Positions 50,234-59,338 of a stretch of 64,000 nt of DNA are shown piece after piece. A program made the translations under genes and the position numbers. Every line of letters begins with the position of its first letter. The first letter of the stretch is position 1. The DNA is from an uncultured Desulfobacter sp. (GTDB lineage: Bacteria; Desulfobacterota; Desulfobacteria; Desulfobacterales; Desulfobacteraceae). The DNA lies in contig NZ_OY762929.1 of the NCBI RefSeq assembly GCF_963666675.1, positions 2,170,001 to 2,234,000 on the forward strand, read 5' to 3'. The notes beneath the pieces were generated by a model. That model saw only the letters and a list, made by a program, of their open reading frames with translations. It was not told the origin of the DNA and made no database searches.

Positions 50234-51355
50234 TTAAAACCTCTTTTCGATGGCCTGAAATCTTTTCATAAATTTTGTATCAATATAGTTTTTAATCCAG
50301 AATGCCGGTTTCCCACTGAATACCACCCCTTTTTTTTTCAAGACACCAAGGTTTGCACCGAGGTTAAAGATTAACAGGTACTCCGGTCCCGGTTCAAATG
50401 CTTGCAGCGGCTTTCCTTCAAGTTGGGCAAACAGGTTGTTCAGCAGCACTGGATTTTGCCGGACCGCATACACCCCTACCTTATCCAACGGTTGATCCTT
50501 AAAATAGATACAGTCCCCGCCGCCGAAAATATCAGGATAGTCCACGCATTGCAGATACTTGTTTACCAGCAGGCCTTTATCCGGACCCACCGGCAGGCCG
50601 GATGTTTCGAACAGTGTTGAGGGTTTCACCCCCGAGGCAAGAAACGTAAAATCCGTTGAGATCGAGTCACCGGATTCCATGACAATGGATTCGGGTGTTA
50701 CTTTTTCTACGTACCCGTTTTCAAAAATCCGAATATCTCTTTTTGTAAGAATCCGGATCACGCGGCTTCGGACACTTTCGGGAAATCTGGCCATGAACCG
50801 GCTGCCGGCAAGAATTTTGATCTCCGGCATATTCCCCTTTGTCTGATTTGCCAGTTGCCATATGTTTCCTGCCACTTCCGCCGAGGAGGGGCCGCCGCCG
50901 ACGATGGTCACCACCGCTTTTTTACGGGCAAATAGTGTTTTGAGGTTTTCCGCCGCTTCCATCAGCTTTTCAATGGGTTTGACCGGATAAATATTTTCCG
51001 CATTTTCAGGCATATCCTGCATGGATACATAGGAGCCTGCATTCACCGAAAGCACATCATAGCCATAACTTTGGCCGCCGGCTGTAACAATGGTTTTGGC
51101 TGCCGGGTCAATGCCGGTGGCGTAATCCTTTACGAAACTTCCGCCTTGTTGACACACAACATCACGGGTGGCAAAACGAATGTCCGACGGGGTGTATGTG
51201 CCGCCCAGCATCCCAGGCCCCATGCCCGAATAATAGTGGTAAAAGGAGGGACCGATCACGGTTACCTGATACCCCTTTTCAACAAACCGGGAAATGTTCT
51301 CAAGTGCGGTCATGTGGGCATGGCCGCCGCCGATCAGCACCAGATTCTTTTTCAT
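50234..51355 (-). CDS. FAD-dependent pyridine nucleotide oxidoreductase (NDH-2/SQR-like)
   Basis: The 373-residue protein has an N-terminal FAD motif (LVLIGGGHAHMTALENI), a second dinucleotide motif (VVTIVGGGPSSAEVAGNIW) and IFGGGDC near the end. The SelD/Ndh-like HAHM form (also seen in proteins fused to selenide dikinase) and FYHYYSGMGPGMLGGTY are typical of the NDH-2 and sulfide-quinone-reductase-like group. It lacks the paired active cysteines of true sulfide-quinone reductase. Its start overlaps the stop of the rhodanese-ferritin gene by four bases, so both form an operon that may handle sulfane sulfur or oxidative stress. Confidence 0.87.
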   Translation of the reverse strand: MKKNLVLIGGGHAHMTALENISRFVEKGYQVTVIGPSFYHYYSGMGPGMLGGTYTPSDIRFATRDVVCQQGGSFVKDYATGIDPAAKTIVTAGGQSYGYDVLSVNAGSYVSMQDMPENAENIYPVKPIEKLMEAAENLKTLFARKKAVVTIVGGGPSSAEVAGNIWQLANQTKGNMPEIKILAGSRFMARFPESVRSRVIRILTKRDIRIFENGYVEKVTPESIVMESGDSISTDFTFLASGVKPSTLFETSGLPVGPDKGLLVNKYLQCVDYPDIFGGGDCIYFKDQPLDKVGVYAVRQNPVLLNNLFAQLEGKPLQAFEPGPEYLLIFNLGANLGVLKKKGVVFSGKPAFWIKNYIDTKFMKRFQAIEKRF

Positions 51356-52203
51356 AGGTCTGTTTCCTTCAGGGAATCCATCAGTTTACCCAGACTTTCC
51401 AGATGCGCTTTTTCTTCAGCGGCAATTTTCTGGACAACCTGTTTTGAATCCGGGTTGTCTATTTTCAATGCAAGGCGCTGGTAAAGATCCAGGGCCTGGG
51501 CTTCAATGGACATGGCAAGGGAGATGACATCGGTTTCCTTTTCCAGGTCCGGGCTGAACAGCTCAAGATACTGTTCGGTTGAAAGCCCGCCCTCCAGGGC
51601 TTTAACTTCGACCATTTCTTCAAACTCTTTTTGGGATATCTTTTGGGTCTCCTCACGGATATCCAGATATGCCTGAAAAATAGAGGTTTGATGTTTCAAC
51701 TCGATTTCAGACAGTTTTGCAAAAAGTTCTTTCACCTTGGGGTTGGTTGCCTGACCGCCCAGGGTAAGGTAAAAATCCCTCAACCCCTGTTCCAGGGAGT
51801 AGGCCGCCTTGAGTACCTGGGCTGGATCTTCTGTGTCGGAAAATAAGTCGATACCCAGATCTTGATCTCCCACGGCGATTTCAGATTCCCATGCCTTTAT
51901 GCCGCCGGAAACATTGATTACCTTTTTAAATCCCTTGCCGGCCAGCATCTGGGCCGCCACCCGGCTGCGGCCGCCTATGGCACAGTACACCAGGGTCGGT
52001 TTGTCCGGGTCGAGTTCTCCAAAACGGTCTGAAAGATCGGACACAGGGATCAACACGGACCCAGGGATGTGGCGCTCCTCATATTCAGAGGGCTGGCGGA
52101 CATCAAGGATGGTTGTCTCTTCGTTGGGGTGTGTGGAGATAAATTCCTTTGCCTGCCCGGTATTCATTGATTGGGCGGGCGTAAAAAACTGTAGCCATTT
52201 CAT
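51352..52203 (-). CDS. Rhodanese domain fused to ferritin-like di-iron domain
   Basis: The 283-residue protein has a rhodanese domain at about 15-110, with TILDVRQPSEYEERHIPGS and the catalytic Cys74 in VYCAIGGRSRVA. Residues about 125-280 form a ferritin-like four-helix bundle (rubrerythrin type) with the metal ligands in SLEQGLRDFY, SEIELKHQ, MSIEAQALDLY and AAEEKAHLE. Rhodanese-ferritin fusions are found in anaerobes and probably link sulfur transfer with peroxide removal. It is the first gene of the operon with the FAD oxidoreductase. Confidence 0.93.
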   Translation of the reverse strand: MKWLQFFTPAQSMNTGQAKEFISTHPNEETTILDVRQPSEYEERHIPGSVLIPVSDLSDRFGELDPDKPTLVYCAIGGRSRVAAQMLAGKGFKKVINVSGGIKAWESEIAVGDQDLGIDLFSDTEDPAQVLKAAYSLEQGLRDFYLTLGGQATNPKVKELFAKLSEIELKHQTSIFQAYLDIREETQKISQKEFEEMVEVKALEGGLSTEQYLELFSPDLEKETDVISLAMSIEAQALDLYQRLALKIDNPDSKQVVQKIAAEEKAHLESLGKLMDSLKETDL

Positions 52204-52483
52204 TTTTAAACCTCCCGAATTGCTGGTCGTTGAACCGGAGTTCTATTACCGACCAGCTTGATCATCTTTCTATTCCGATATCGAATTGTGAAACAACATT
52301 AATTATTGCATATCCAGCCCACCATAGTAAGTCTCTTTAAAAAAAATTCGATAGCGATCGCGACAGTTATCGTGGCCCAGGCCCATTGGCTTGCACAGTG
52401 ATGTGAAATCCGTTAATCTTCATGAGCGCTTAGGGTAATTAGGGATAACTGCCGGACGAACATTTCAATGTAAGGATGTAGCC
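52204..52483. other. Divergent intergenic region
   Basis: About 280 bases without a gene separate the rhodanese-ferritin gene from the TIM-barrel gene. A small inverted repeat, CGATAGCGATCGCGACAGTTATCG, lies near 52349. Promoters for both directions should be here. Confidence 0.35.
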
Positions 52484-53260
52484 ATGAAGATAGGGATGAT
52501 GAACAACCCGTCAAATTCAGTTTATAAAGAAGCCGAGAAATGCGGCAAAGTCGGTTTTGATTTTCTGGATCTGACCCTGGAAGGCCCCAATGCCGCAGAT
52601 GTGGATGTTCAGAGGCTTAAAGCCGTCCTGGATGATTACGAACTGGGAATCACCGGGCATACCGATCCCTGCCTGCCCTGGGCATACCCGGTGCCCGGGA
52701 TCAGGGATGCGTGTTTAAAAGAACTTGAACGGTGCGCACGCATTGTTGCCCGTTTGGGTGCCGGGGTAATGAACATACACCCCTGCTATGCTTGTCCGCC
52801 CGGGATGAAGGCTCAACGGGTCGCATTTCACATGGAGGCGTTGCCGGCCGTTGTTGAGATGGCCGCATCATATGGGCTTACCCTGGTGTTGGAAAATTAT
52901 GGCGCGCCCTTTGACCGGGTGTCGGTATTTACGGAGCTGATCGCCCGGGTCCCCGGCCTGAAATTGCACCTGGACGTCGGCCATACCAACTTTGGCAAGG
53001 ATGGCCATAATATCTTCTGTGAGACGCTTGGGGCGCACCTTGTGCATGTCCACTTTTCCGACAATCGCGGCAGAAAGGACGATCACCTGCCGCTGGGCAT
53101 CGGCACCGTAGACTGGCGGCAGGCGGTGGATGCGTTAAAAGCGATCTCATACGACAATACCATCACCCTGGAAATTTTCTGCAATGATCCACAGATGCAG
53201 ATCGCGTATCTGGACCTGAATCTGAAAATGGTACGCGGCTTGTGGGATTCATCTGACTGA
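52484..53260 (+). CDS. Sugar phosphate isomerase/epimerase-like TIM-barrel protein
   Basis: The 258-residue protein matches the xylose-isomerase-like (AP_endonuc_2) family: GFDFLDLTLEGP at the start, GITGHTDPCLPWAYP, MNIHPC, LVLENYG, LHLDVGHTNF, VHVHFSDNRGRKDDHLPLG and ITLEIF. The metal ligands (Glu, Asp, His, Glu) lie in these last segments. AAGGATG precedes ATG 52484. The substrate is unknown; the position between redox genes and the arsenosugar-like operon could hint at a sugar or sugar-phosphate step. Confidence 0.9.
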   Translation: MKIGMMNNPSNSVYKEAEKCGKVGFDFLDLTLEGPNAADVDVQRLKAVLDDYELGITGHTDPCLPWAYPVPGIRDACLKELERCARIVARLGAGVMNIHPCYACPPGMKAQRVAFHMEALPAVVEMAASYGLTLVLENYGAPFDRVSVFTELIARVPGLKLHLDVGHTNFGKDGHNIFCETLGAHLVHVHFSDNRGRKDDHLPLGIGTVDWRQAVDALKAISYDNTITLEIFCNDPQMQIAYLDLNLKMVRGLWDSSD

Positions 53261-53271
53261 TCGGCAGGTTT

Positions 53272-55128
53272 TTACGCTGGGGGGCGGTGGTTTCTTTCCC
53301 GGAAAACAGCGTCCGGCAAGGCTTTTTTGATTTTCCGTTTCAGGGCCAACCGGTGAAAATAGGTCAGCGGCGCCCTAACCGTCCCCAGGTGCCCGGAGGC
53401 CGCCTGGTCCGGAAAAAAGAGAATATCCAGTACGTGCAGGGTTGGGGCGGCCCGGTTTAAAAAACCGGCGCAACCGGCGCAATAGGTGACAATGGACCGG
53501 CTGCCGGCCGTTTTTTTTCGTTTTTCGATCCATGTTCGGGCAAGTTCAGCATCAATGAATCCCACAGCCCCGCCCTCGCCGCAGCAAAGTGTTTTCTTCT
53601 TTTCAAAACCCATTTTTTCAACCGACAGGTCCATTCCGGCCAATAGCGCGCGGACCGATTCGTGAACCTGGGTTTCATCCCGCAAAGGGCACGGATCATG
53701 GATCACCAGGGGGGACGCCTTAAAGGTTCGGGAATTGTCGGAAAATTTACAGGGCGGATTTGCCGGGTCCATCACCTCATACACGGTTTCTACGGATATG
53801 TTAGGCGCATAGGTTTTAAAGACTTTATAACAGTTGGGGCAGGCAAGCTGGATCCGCTTTATCCGGTGGGCTTGCAAAAAGTTCAGCATCTCTTCAAACA
53901 TGCTTTTAAAATAGTGATCTCGCCCCAGGTCATGGCTTGGTTTGGTGCAGCAGTCCAGAACAATTCCTAAATCCGGCTTTTGGGCCCGTAGGGTTTCAAA
54001 CAGCGCCCAGGTGGTTTTCGGCCGGGTTCCGGAAAGGGTGCAGCCGGGGAAAAAGATCGTATCGCAGCCCCGGGGCAGGGCATAACATGAAAATAATTTG
54101 GAGGTCCCTTTTTTCTCGTACCCCAAAATCGTGGAATAGGTGGACAGATCCACCTGATTTTTGGCTACGGCCTCCCTTCTTAAATGCAAAAAGAGTTCTC
54201 CCGGGTCCAGATTTTCAGGACAGACCGCCCGGCACAGGCCGCACAGACTGCATTCAAAGGAGAGGGCGTGCTGTTTTGCCGGGTCCAGGACTGTGAATAT
54301 CTCTTTGGGCGTTCCGTACCGGGTTAAAAAGGCGCACTGCACCAGGCAGACACCGCAGTTGGTGCATTTTTCAAGAATTGCGGCCGACACAGGGGATAAA
54401 CGGTCGGGCCGGGCCGACGGTGCCCCGGCACCCGGGGAGTCAAGATGACCGGCAAAGGCCTTTTTTTTTCTTAGAAAGGAAATGAGCCGCTTGGCCCCAA
54501 GGGGAAGTATTCCCAAAAGGGCAAGGGAGATCATTAGTTGTCCTGAAAGAATACCCGAAAGCGAATCGATTTTTGAAATCTGGCTGCCGGCATTGACAAA
54601 GACGGCTGTGGCCGGGAGCATCCCCAGCTGGGATACCCAGTAAAACGTGGTCAAGCGGATGGCGGTTACCCCCATGACCATATTTACGGCGAAAAAGGGA
54701 ATCAGCGGAATCAGGCGCAGGGCAAACAGATAAAACGCCCCTTCCCGGGCAATGCCCTGATTTACCCGATCAAGTTTGTCCTTAAATTTTTTTTTGACCC
54801 AGTCGGCAAGCAGGTAGCGGGAAATGATGCAGGCCAGGAGGGCCCCGATTGAGCTTGCGAAGGAAACCACCACCGTTCCGGTGACGGTGCCGAAGAATGC
54901 GCCGGCGGCAAGGCCCAGGACCAATGCCCAGGGCAGATTAAGGGCAACTGACGGAATGTAAATGCCGACGAAAACGGCAATGGCCAGGGCAGGATTCTTG
55001 TGGTAAAACGCCTGAATCCTGCCCTGGGAGTGTTTGATCTCTTCCAGGCTGAAATAGTCGTCCAGTCCAAGCTTGAAACAGGCGGCGACCAGACCTGCCA
55101 TCACAATAATGAGCAGTAGCTTTTTCAA
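53272..55128 (-). CDS. TVP38/TMEM64 membrane domain fused to HdrD/GlpC-like Fe-S reductase
   Basis: The 618-residue protein has a VTT membrane domain at 1-225 (IPSVALNLPWALVLGLAAGA and RLIPLIPFFAVNMVMGV), closely similar to that at 41672. After a linker come two 4Fe-4S motifs (CTNCGVCLVQC and CSLCGLCRAVCP, about 260-320) and two CCG domains (DCCTKPSHDLG and CCGEGGAVG), the arrangement of HdrD/GlpC-type heterodisulfide reductase subunits. So electrons could pass from a membrane pool to a disulfide. The gene stands alone and converges with the TIM-barrel gene. Confidence 0.93.
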   Translation of the reverse strand: MKKLLLIIVMAGLVAACFKLGLDDYFSLEEIKHSQGRIQAFYHKNPALAIAVFVGIYIPSVALNLPWALVLGLAAGAFFGTVTGTVVVSFASSIGALLACIISRYLLADWVKKKFKDKLDRVNQGIAREGAFYLFALRLIPLIPFFAVNMVMGVTAIRLTTFYWVSQLGMLPATAVFVNAGSQISKIDSLSGILSGQLMISLALLGILPLGAKRLISFLRKKKAFAGHLDSPGAGAPSARPDRLSPVSAAILEKCTNCGVCLVQCAFLTRYGTPKEIFTVLDPAKQHALSFECSLCGLCRAVCPENLDPGELFLHLRREAVAKNQVDLSTYSTILGYEKKGTSKLFSCYALPRGCDTIFFPGCTLSGTRPKTTWALFETLRAQKPDLGIVLDCCTKPSHDLGRDHYFKSMFEEMLNFLQAHRIKRIQLACPNCYKVFKTYAPNISVETVYEVMDPANPPCKFSDNSRTFKASPLVIHDPCPLRDETQVHESVRALLAGMDLSVEKMGFEKKKTLCCGEGGAVGFIDAELARTWIEKRKKTAGSRSIVTYCAGCAGFLNRAAPTLHVLDILFFPDQAASGHLGTVRAPLTYFHRLALKRKIKKALPDAVFRERNHRPPA

Positions 55129-55299
55129 ATTAGATTAGTCCAAGGAAGAGGAGAAACTCGGTTAACCGAAAACCGGTGTTTGGACGAAAAGTTGCCCAGA
55201 TGCAAGGCTCAGAAAAATTTGTAACCGGAGCAACCTAATGGTTGTGAGGATTGCAATTTTTTTTGCAACACCGCAGGTGGGTGGCTTGTCGTTCAAGCA

Positions 55300-55713
55300 C
55301 TAATCAGTTTTTACCATCTCTTTGTGCGGCCACCCCGCCTGACCCTTTTCCAGGATCAGAAGACGGTCTTCGGCAATGCCGTTTTCCTGGAGGTAATCGT
55401 AGCAGCGCTTGGCTCCGCCTTTGCCCCTTGGGCAGACAATGACCACCGGGTCCTGGTTCTTTTTGGTGTCGGCAATCGCTTTGTCCAGTTTGGCTTTGTC
55501 GCTGTCTGATTTTACAGGATAAGAATAGGTGGGGATCGCGCCGGGCAGATGGTGGGCCTTAAACTCTTCGGATACCTGGATATCCACAATGTTTACGGGG
55601 GTCCCGTTTTCAATCCAGGATTTGACTTTGTCAGCAGACACATAGTTATATCCGAATGCGTAGGCTGAAGCCGTCAGCATCACCATGACCGGAATCAGAA
55701 AAAATTTCTTCAT
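55300..55713 (-). CDS. Periplasmic rhodanese-like protein
   Basis: The 137-residue protein has a signal peptide (to AYA, about residue 19) and one rhodanese domain (VNIVDIQVSEEFKAHHLPGA, catalytic Cys94 in VVIVCPRGKGGAKR, and GQAGWPHKE). It should act outside the cytoplasm in sulfur transfer. ATG 55713 follows AAAAGGG; an ATG 21 codons upstream would spoil the signal peptide. It may form a set with the upstream HdrD-like gene on the same strand, 171 bp away. Confidence 0.88.
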   Translation of the reverse strand: MKKFFLIPVMVMLTASAYAFGYNYVSADKVKSWIENGTPVNIVDIQVSEEFKAHHLPGAIPTYSYPVKSDSDKAKLDKAIADTKKNQDPVVIVCPRGKGGAKRCYDYLQENGIAEDRLLILEKGQAGWPHKEMVKTD

Positions 55714-55864
55714 TTGTGTTCCCTTTTGATATGTTAAAAAATGATTAAAGAGGTAAGTGAACCTGAATTTTATCAAATCTGACCTTGAAGGACCAATTCA
55801 TCGTATTTATTTTAATGGCTGTTTTTATAGGTATTTATGATAATTTCTGCGGTTTTTCCAAAAA

Positions 55865-56695
55865 CTATTTTAAGGAGATGCGGCAGTTGGGGCCCGTCAC
55901 CAGCAGATTGTTGCTGACCGTGGACTGGATATGCTCCATTTTGCTTCCCAGAAGAATTTCCTTAATTACACCGTGTCCATAGGCGCCAAGAACGATCAGT
56001 GAGTCGTGGGGTACGTCATACAGCATCTGTTCGAATCCGGAAGAGTCATAAAAACACCACTCTTTGACATATTGGTCCACAAGTTCCCCAAGGTCTGAAT
56101 CCCGGACCATATCCCGGTACCGTTGCTCGTCGCCTTTTTCAAGTACGGTGTATATTTTTAGCCCAAAACCTGAGGATATTGCCGTTTTTAACCCGAGGAT
56201 AAGGGCGTTCATGGCATTGGATGAGCCGCCGAAAAAAACGGATATACTCGTCCATGGCTTGAATACGGGGCTTGCGATCAGAATGGGAAAGGTGGCCTGC
56301 TTGATCATCCGCCGGACCTTGGGGCCTAAATGTCCCAGGCTTATTTTGGATGACAGATCGCTGATTGAACGTGGCGAGCACATATAATCAAACTGACTGG
56401 AGATATCCGGCAAGGTGGATGCGGTATAATTTTTGGGTTTATAAAACCTGGGTGGTATGCCGGCCTCATCAAAAAGCGCAATCGCATTCTCATGGGCTGT
56501 GTCGGGAGACGCTAAAAATGAGTTGTCCAGGTTCACCTGAACCACATCATTGGCAAAATACATTAAAAATTTATCGGTTTTAGGGATGTACACCACCGGA
56601 GAGGCGTTAATGGTTTTGCAAAAATAGAGGGACTGCAAAAAGGTTTCCCTGCCAAAGGGGGTATTCCTGAAAATATGAAGCAGTTTATAATTCAT
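55865..56695 (-). CDS. Universal stress protein (UspA-like)
   Basis: The 276-residue protein has two UspA-like halves. The second half has the nucleotide-binding pattern LIVLGAYGHGVIKEILLGS (G-x2-G-x9-GS) and a beta start ISVFFGGSSNAMNAL. The first half is less well conserved. ATG 56695 has AAGGAG upstream. It lies 31 bp after the chloride-channel gene on the same strand and is probably co-transcribed with it. Confidence 0.82.
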   Translation of the reverse strand: MNYKLLHIFRNTPFGRETFLQSLYFCKTINASPVVYIPKTDKFLMYFANDVVQVNLDNSFLASPDTAHENAIALFDEAGIPPRFYKPKNYTASTLPDISSQFDYMCSPRSISDLSSKISLGHLGPKVRRMIKQATFPILIASPVFKPWTSISVFFGGSSNAMNALILGLKTAISSGFGLKIYTVLEKGDEQRYRDMVRDSDLGELVDQYVKEWCFYDSSGFEQMLYDVPHDSLIVLGAYGHGVIKEILLGSKMEHIQSTVSNNLLVTGPNCRISLK

Positions 56696-56726
56696 TTGAA
56701 GTCTCCTTGGGACCATGAACTTCGGG

Positions 56727-58454
56727 TCATTGTACGTTTGTCTGCATGATCAGTTCCCTGCGGTACAGATCAAGTATCCGTGCTTTGGAAATCATCCCGG
56801 AAAATCTGTGGTGATCTACCACGGGAATATGGTCAACGTTAAAGGTCTCCATAAATTCCAGTACATCATGAAGGTCATCGTCAAACGATACTGTGACCAT
56901 ATCCGTATCCATGATCTGGTTAATAAAGATCATGTCATAAAAGGCCGGATCCAGGGCGTATTTTCTGATACGTGAAACCCGAACCATTCCCAGGTAATCT
57001 CCGGTTTCATCCGAGATGACCGGGTAGTGGTTGCGGTGTGAATTGCGTATGATGTCGATAAACTCTCTGAAAACCATATTTTCCGATATGGGGGTGTAGT
57101 TGGTCTCAATGAGTTCGTTTAAACTTAAATCAGACAACACCCTTGCATCCGTTCCGGGCCGCATGAATTCACCGCGTTCGATGAGATCTTTAAAGTAAAA
57201 GGAAGCCGGTTCAATAATATGGCTAAGGGTCGATGAAATGGACGACACAAGGAGCAACAGCAAAATAGCTTCATAGCCGCCCGTGATTTCTGCAATTAAA
57301 AATATGCTACTCAATGGCGCTTGCATCACTCCGGCCATGATACCGGTCATGCCTAGAAGGGCGTACGCACCTTCCGAGGTCATTGCGGCATTGGGGAAAA
57401 CGAACATCGTGGCCTTGTGAAATACCACCCCGCTGAGGCTGCCGATGACCAGGCAGGGGGCAAAGATGCCGCCGGACCCGCCCCAGCCAAGGGTCATGGC
57501 CGTGGCAAATATCTTTAGAAACAGACCAAGGAATACGAGCCAGAATGCCATGGGAAATGTGCCGCCCACCATTTCCATGATCGGATGATACCCCTCGCCC
57601 AGCACCATGGGCATATAGATGCCGATTGCCCCTACAGTGCAGCCGCCCATCAATGCCCGAAGCCAGGGGGAGACGGGTGTTCGTTTGGCCAGCCCGCCAA
57701 TGTGTCTGAGCGTCCGTGTAAAAATAACGGATATGATGGCGGTGAACAGGGCAAGTCCGATACTGCCCAATATATCACCGGCAAAAATATCAAAGGGGTG
57801 GTGCTGGAAAAGCTCTTTTTCAGGAATGATGGCTTCACTGATCTGTGCACCGGCCACTGCGGCAATGGTGATAGGAATAATATTGACGAATTTCCATTCG
57901 CCAAGAATAATTTCAACGGCAAAGATGAGCCCGGCCACAGGGGCATGAAAAATGGAGGCAATGGCACCGGCCGTGCCGCAGCCGACCAATGTCATGCGCT
58001 GCCGGTCATTCAACCCTAAAAATTTAGCGATGTTGGAGCCGATGGCGGACCCGCTCATGACCACCGGGGCTTCAGGGCCTGCCGAACCGCCGCTGGCAAT
58101 GGTTAAAAAACTTGAAATCAGCCTGGAAAAGGTCGATCGAAGCCGTATCAGCCCCCCCCGTCTGGATACGGCGTAAATCACTTCGGGCACACCGTGACCC
58201 GCGCCTTCCCGCATAACTTTATCAAGAAATAGATAGGAGCACATGGCACCGATGCCGGGTAAGATAAATGCCCAGCCATACTGGCGGTAGGGCGCTAAAA
58301 ATTCAAGCACCGAGGCCAGGGAAAGTCTTAGGGCCACAGCGGCGAGTCCTGCAAAGATGCCCACAACTGCTCCGGCAATCATCAGCACAAGCCGGTTATC
58401 AAAAAGGAAAAACTTGGCATAAATGGAATTATAGGTCTGTTTGAGCTTGCTCAT
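56727..58454 (-). CDS. ClC-family chloride channel/transporter with CBS domains
   Basis: The 575-residue protein has about ten to twelve membrane segments and the ClC filter motifs: SGGSAGPEAPVVMSGS (usually GSGIP/GKEGP region) and GWGGSGGIFAPCLVIGS (GxFxP). At the C terminus two CBS domains can be seen (about 435-570; YPVISDETGDYLGMV and HIPVVDHHRFSGMISKA). CBS domains bind adenine nucleotides and gate the channel. It lies 20 bp after the HTH-PTS IIA gene and 31 bp before the Usp gene, so the three form an operon. Confidence 0.94.
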   Translation of the reverse strand: MSKLKQTYNSIYAKFFLFDNRLVLMIAGAVVGIFAGLAAVALRLSLASVLEFLAPYRQYGWAFILPGIGAMCSYLFLDKVMREGAGHGVPEVIYAVSRRGGLIRLRSTFSRLISSFLTIASGGSAGPEAPVVMSGSAIGSNIAKFLGLNDRQRMTLVGCGTAGAIASIFHAPVAGLIFAVEIILGEWKFVNIIPITIAAVAGAQISEAIIPEKELFQHHPFDIFAGDILGSIGLALFTAIISVIFTRTLRHIGGLAKRTPVSPWLRALMGGCTVGAIGIYMPMVLGEGYHPIMEMVGGTFPMAFWLVFLGLFLKIFATAMTLGWGGSGGIFAPCLVIGSLSGVVFHKATMFVFPNAAMTSEGAYALLGMTGIMAGVMQAPLSSIFLIAEITGGYEAILLLLLVSSISSTLSHIIEPASFYFKDLIERGEFMRPGTDARVLSDLSLNELIETNYTPISENMVFREFIDIIRNSHRNHYPVISDETGDYLGMVRVSRIRKYALDPAFYDMIFINQIMDTDMVTVSFDDDLHDVLEFMETFNVDHIPVVDHHRFSGMISKARILDLYRRELIMQTNVQ

Positions 58455-58473
58455 GATGAGTCCGAATACCCGC

Positions 58474-59151
58474 TTACATCTTTTGGGTCAGGTGCAGGGC
58501 ATCAATTTTTTCTATTAACTCGGATTGTTCCGGGCAGGTTTTTAAAAATTCACTGAACTGCCTGTTTCGTAAGCATAACGAAAGGGAAGAAAGTAAGTGA
58601 AGATGGAACTTTAATTCCGGGAACAGGATGAAAAACAGGGTGGATACAGGCTGCTTGTCCAATGCATGATACTCCACGGGTGTTGTGAGAAAGCAGGCCG
58701 CAACCATGGGGTGTTCAAGATATTTAAGGGGCGTTCGCGGGTGGGGGATGGCAATACCGCCGCCAACCCCTGTGGACAACGCTTCTTCTCTTTTGATAAG
58801 CTGTTGGGCAAGATCTGTTTTACAATCATCAGGTACCGCTTGAATATGTTCAACGCATGCATGAATGACCGACGGTACATCGGGCCCGGTTTCAATATCG
58901 TGATATACGCCGCCGGTCTCAAGGGCCGTGGACAAAGAGACCTGCACTTCGGCCTCACTGCCTTGGGCAGGGCGGGGTTTCAAATTAAGGGAGATGTGGT
59001 TTTTGGCAGCCCAGTTTTTCAGATCCCTGGCATGAAAGCTGTAAGTTCTCCCTTTTTTGGACACAGGCAGCTTTCCCTGGCGGATCCAGCGCTCTATGGT
59101 TGTACGGGATACCCCTAAAGACTTGCATAACTCAGTTATTAAAATTTCCAT
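58474..59151 (-). CDS. Helix-turn-helix plus PTS IIA (PtsN-like) regulatory protein
   Basis: The 225-residue protein begins with an excisionase/MerR-like DNA-binding domain (LCKSLGVSRTTIERWIRQGK, then YSFHARDLKNWA). From about 75 to 220 it has a PTS EIIA type-2 domain with the phosphorylated histidine in GGGIAIPHPRTP and TLFFILFPEL. It is the first gene of the operon with the ClC channel and Usp, so it may control ion flow in response to phosphotransfer state. ATG 59151 starts the DNA-binding domain directly. Confidence 0.88.
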   Translation of the reverse strand: MEILITELCKSLGVSRTTIERWIRQGKLPVSKKGRTYSFHARDLKNWAAKNHISLNLKPRPAQGSEAEVQVSLSTALETGGVYHDIETGPDVPSVIHACVEHIQAVPDDCKTDLAQQLIKREEALSTGVGGGIAIPHPRTPLKYLEHPMVAACFLTTPVEYHALDKQPVSTLFFILFPELKFHLHLLSSLSLCLRNRQFSEFLKTCPEQSELIEKIDALHLTQKM

Positions 59152-59255
59152 TTGTCCCTGACGTAGCTTGCTGTATGATAAACCTCATTTTAAACTCAGC
59201 TGCTTTATATAAACCAAACCAGCTATAATAACAACCCCGGTACCCCTGTGAATTC

Positions 59256-59295
59256 AAAAGGGATAAAAGCGCTAAAGTACGCTTTTATCCCTTTT
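59256..59295. terminator. Bidirectional intrinsic terminator
   Basis: AAAAGGGATAAAAGCG (59256-59271) pairs exactly with CGCTTTTATCCCTTTT (59280-59295) around an eight-base loop; a run of eight T follows on the plus strand and four on the minus strand. It ends the minus-strand signalling operon (59339-62580). Confidence 0.92.
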
Positions 59296-59338
59296 TTTTA
59301 TCCGTTGTGAAAATCGTTTAACGCCTAAAGATAGTTGT

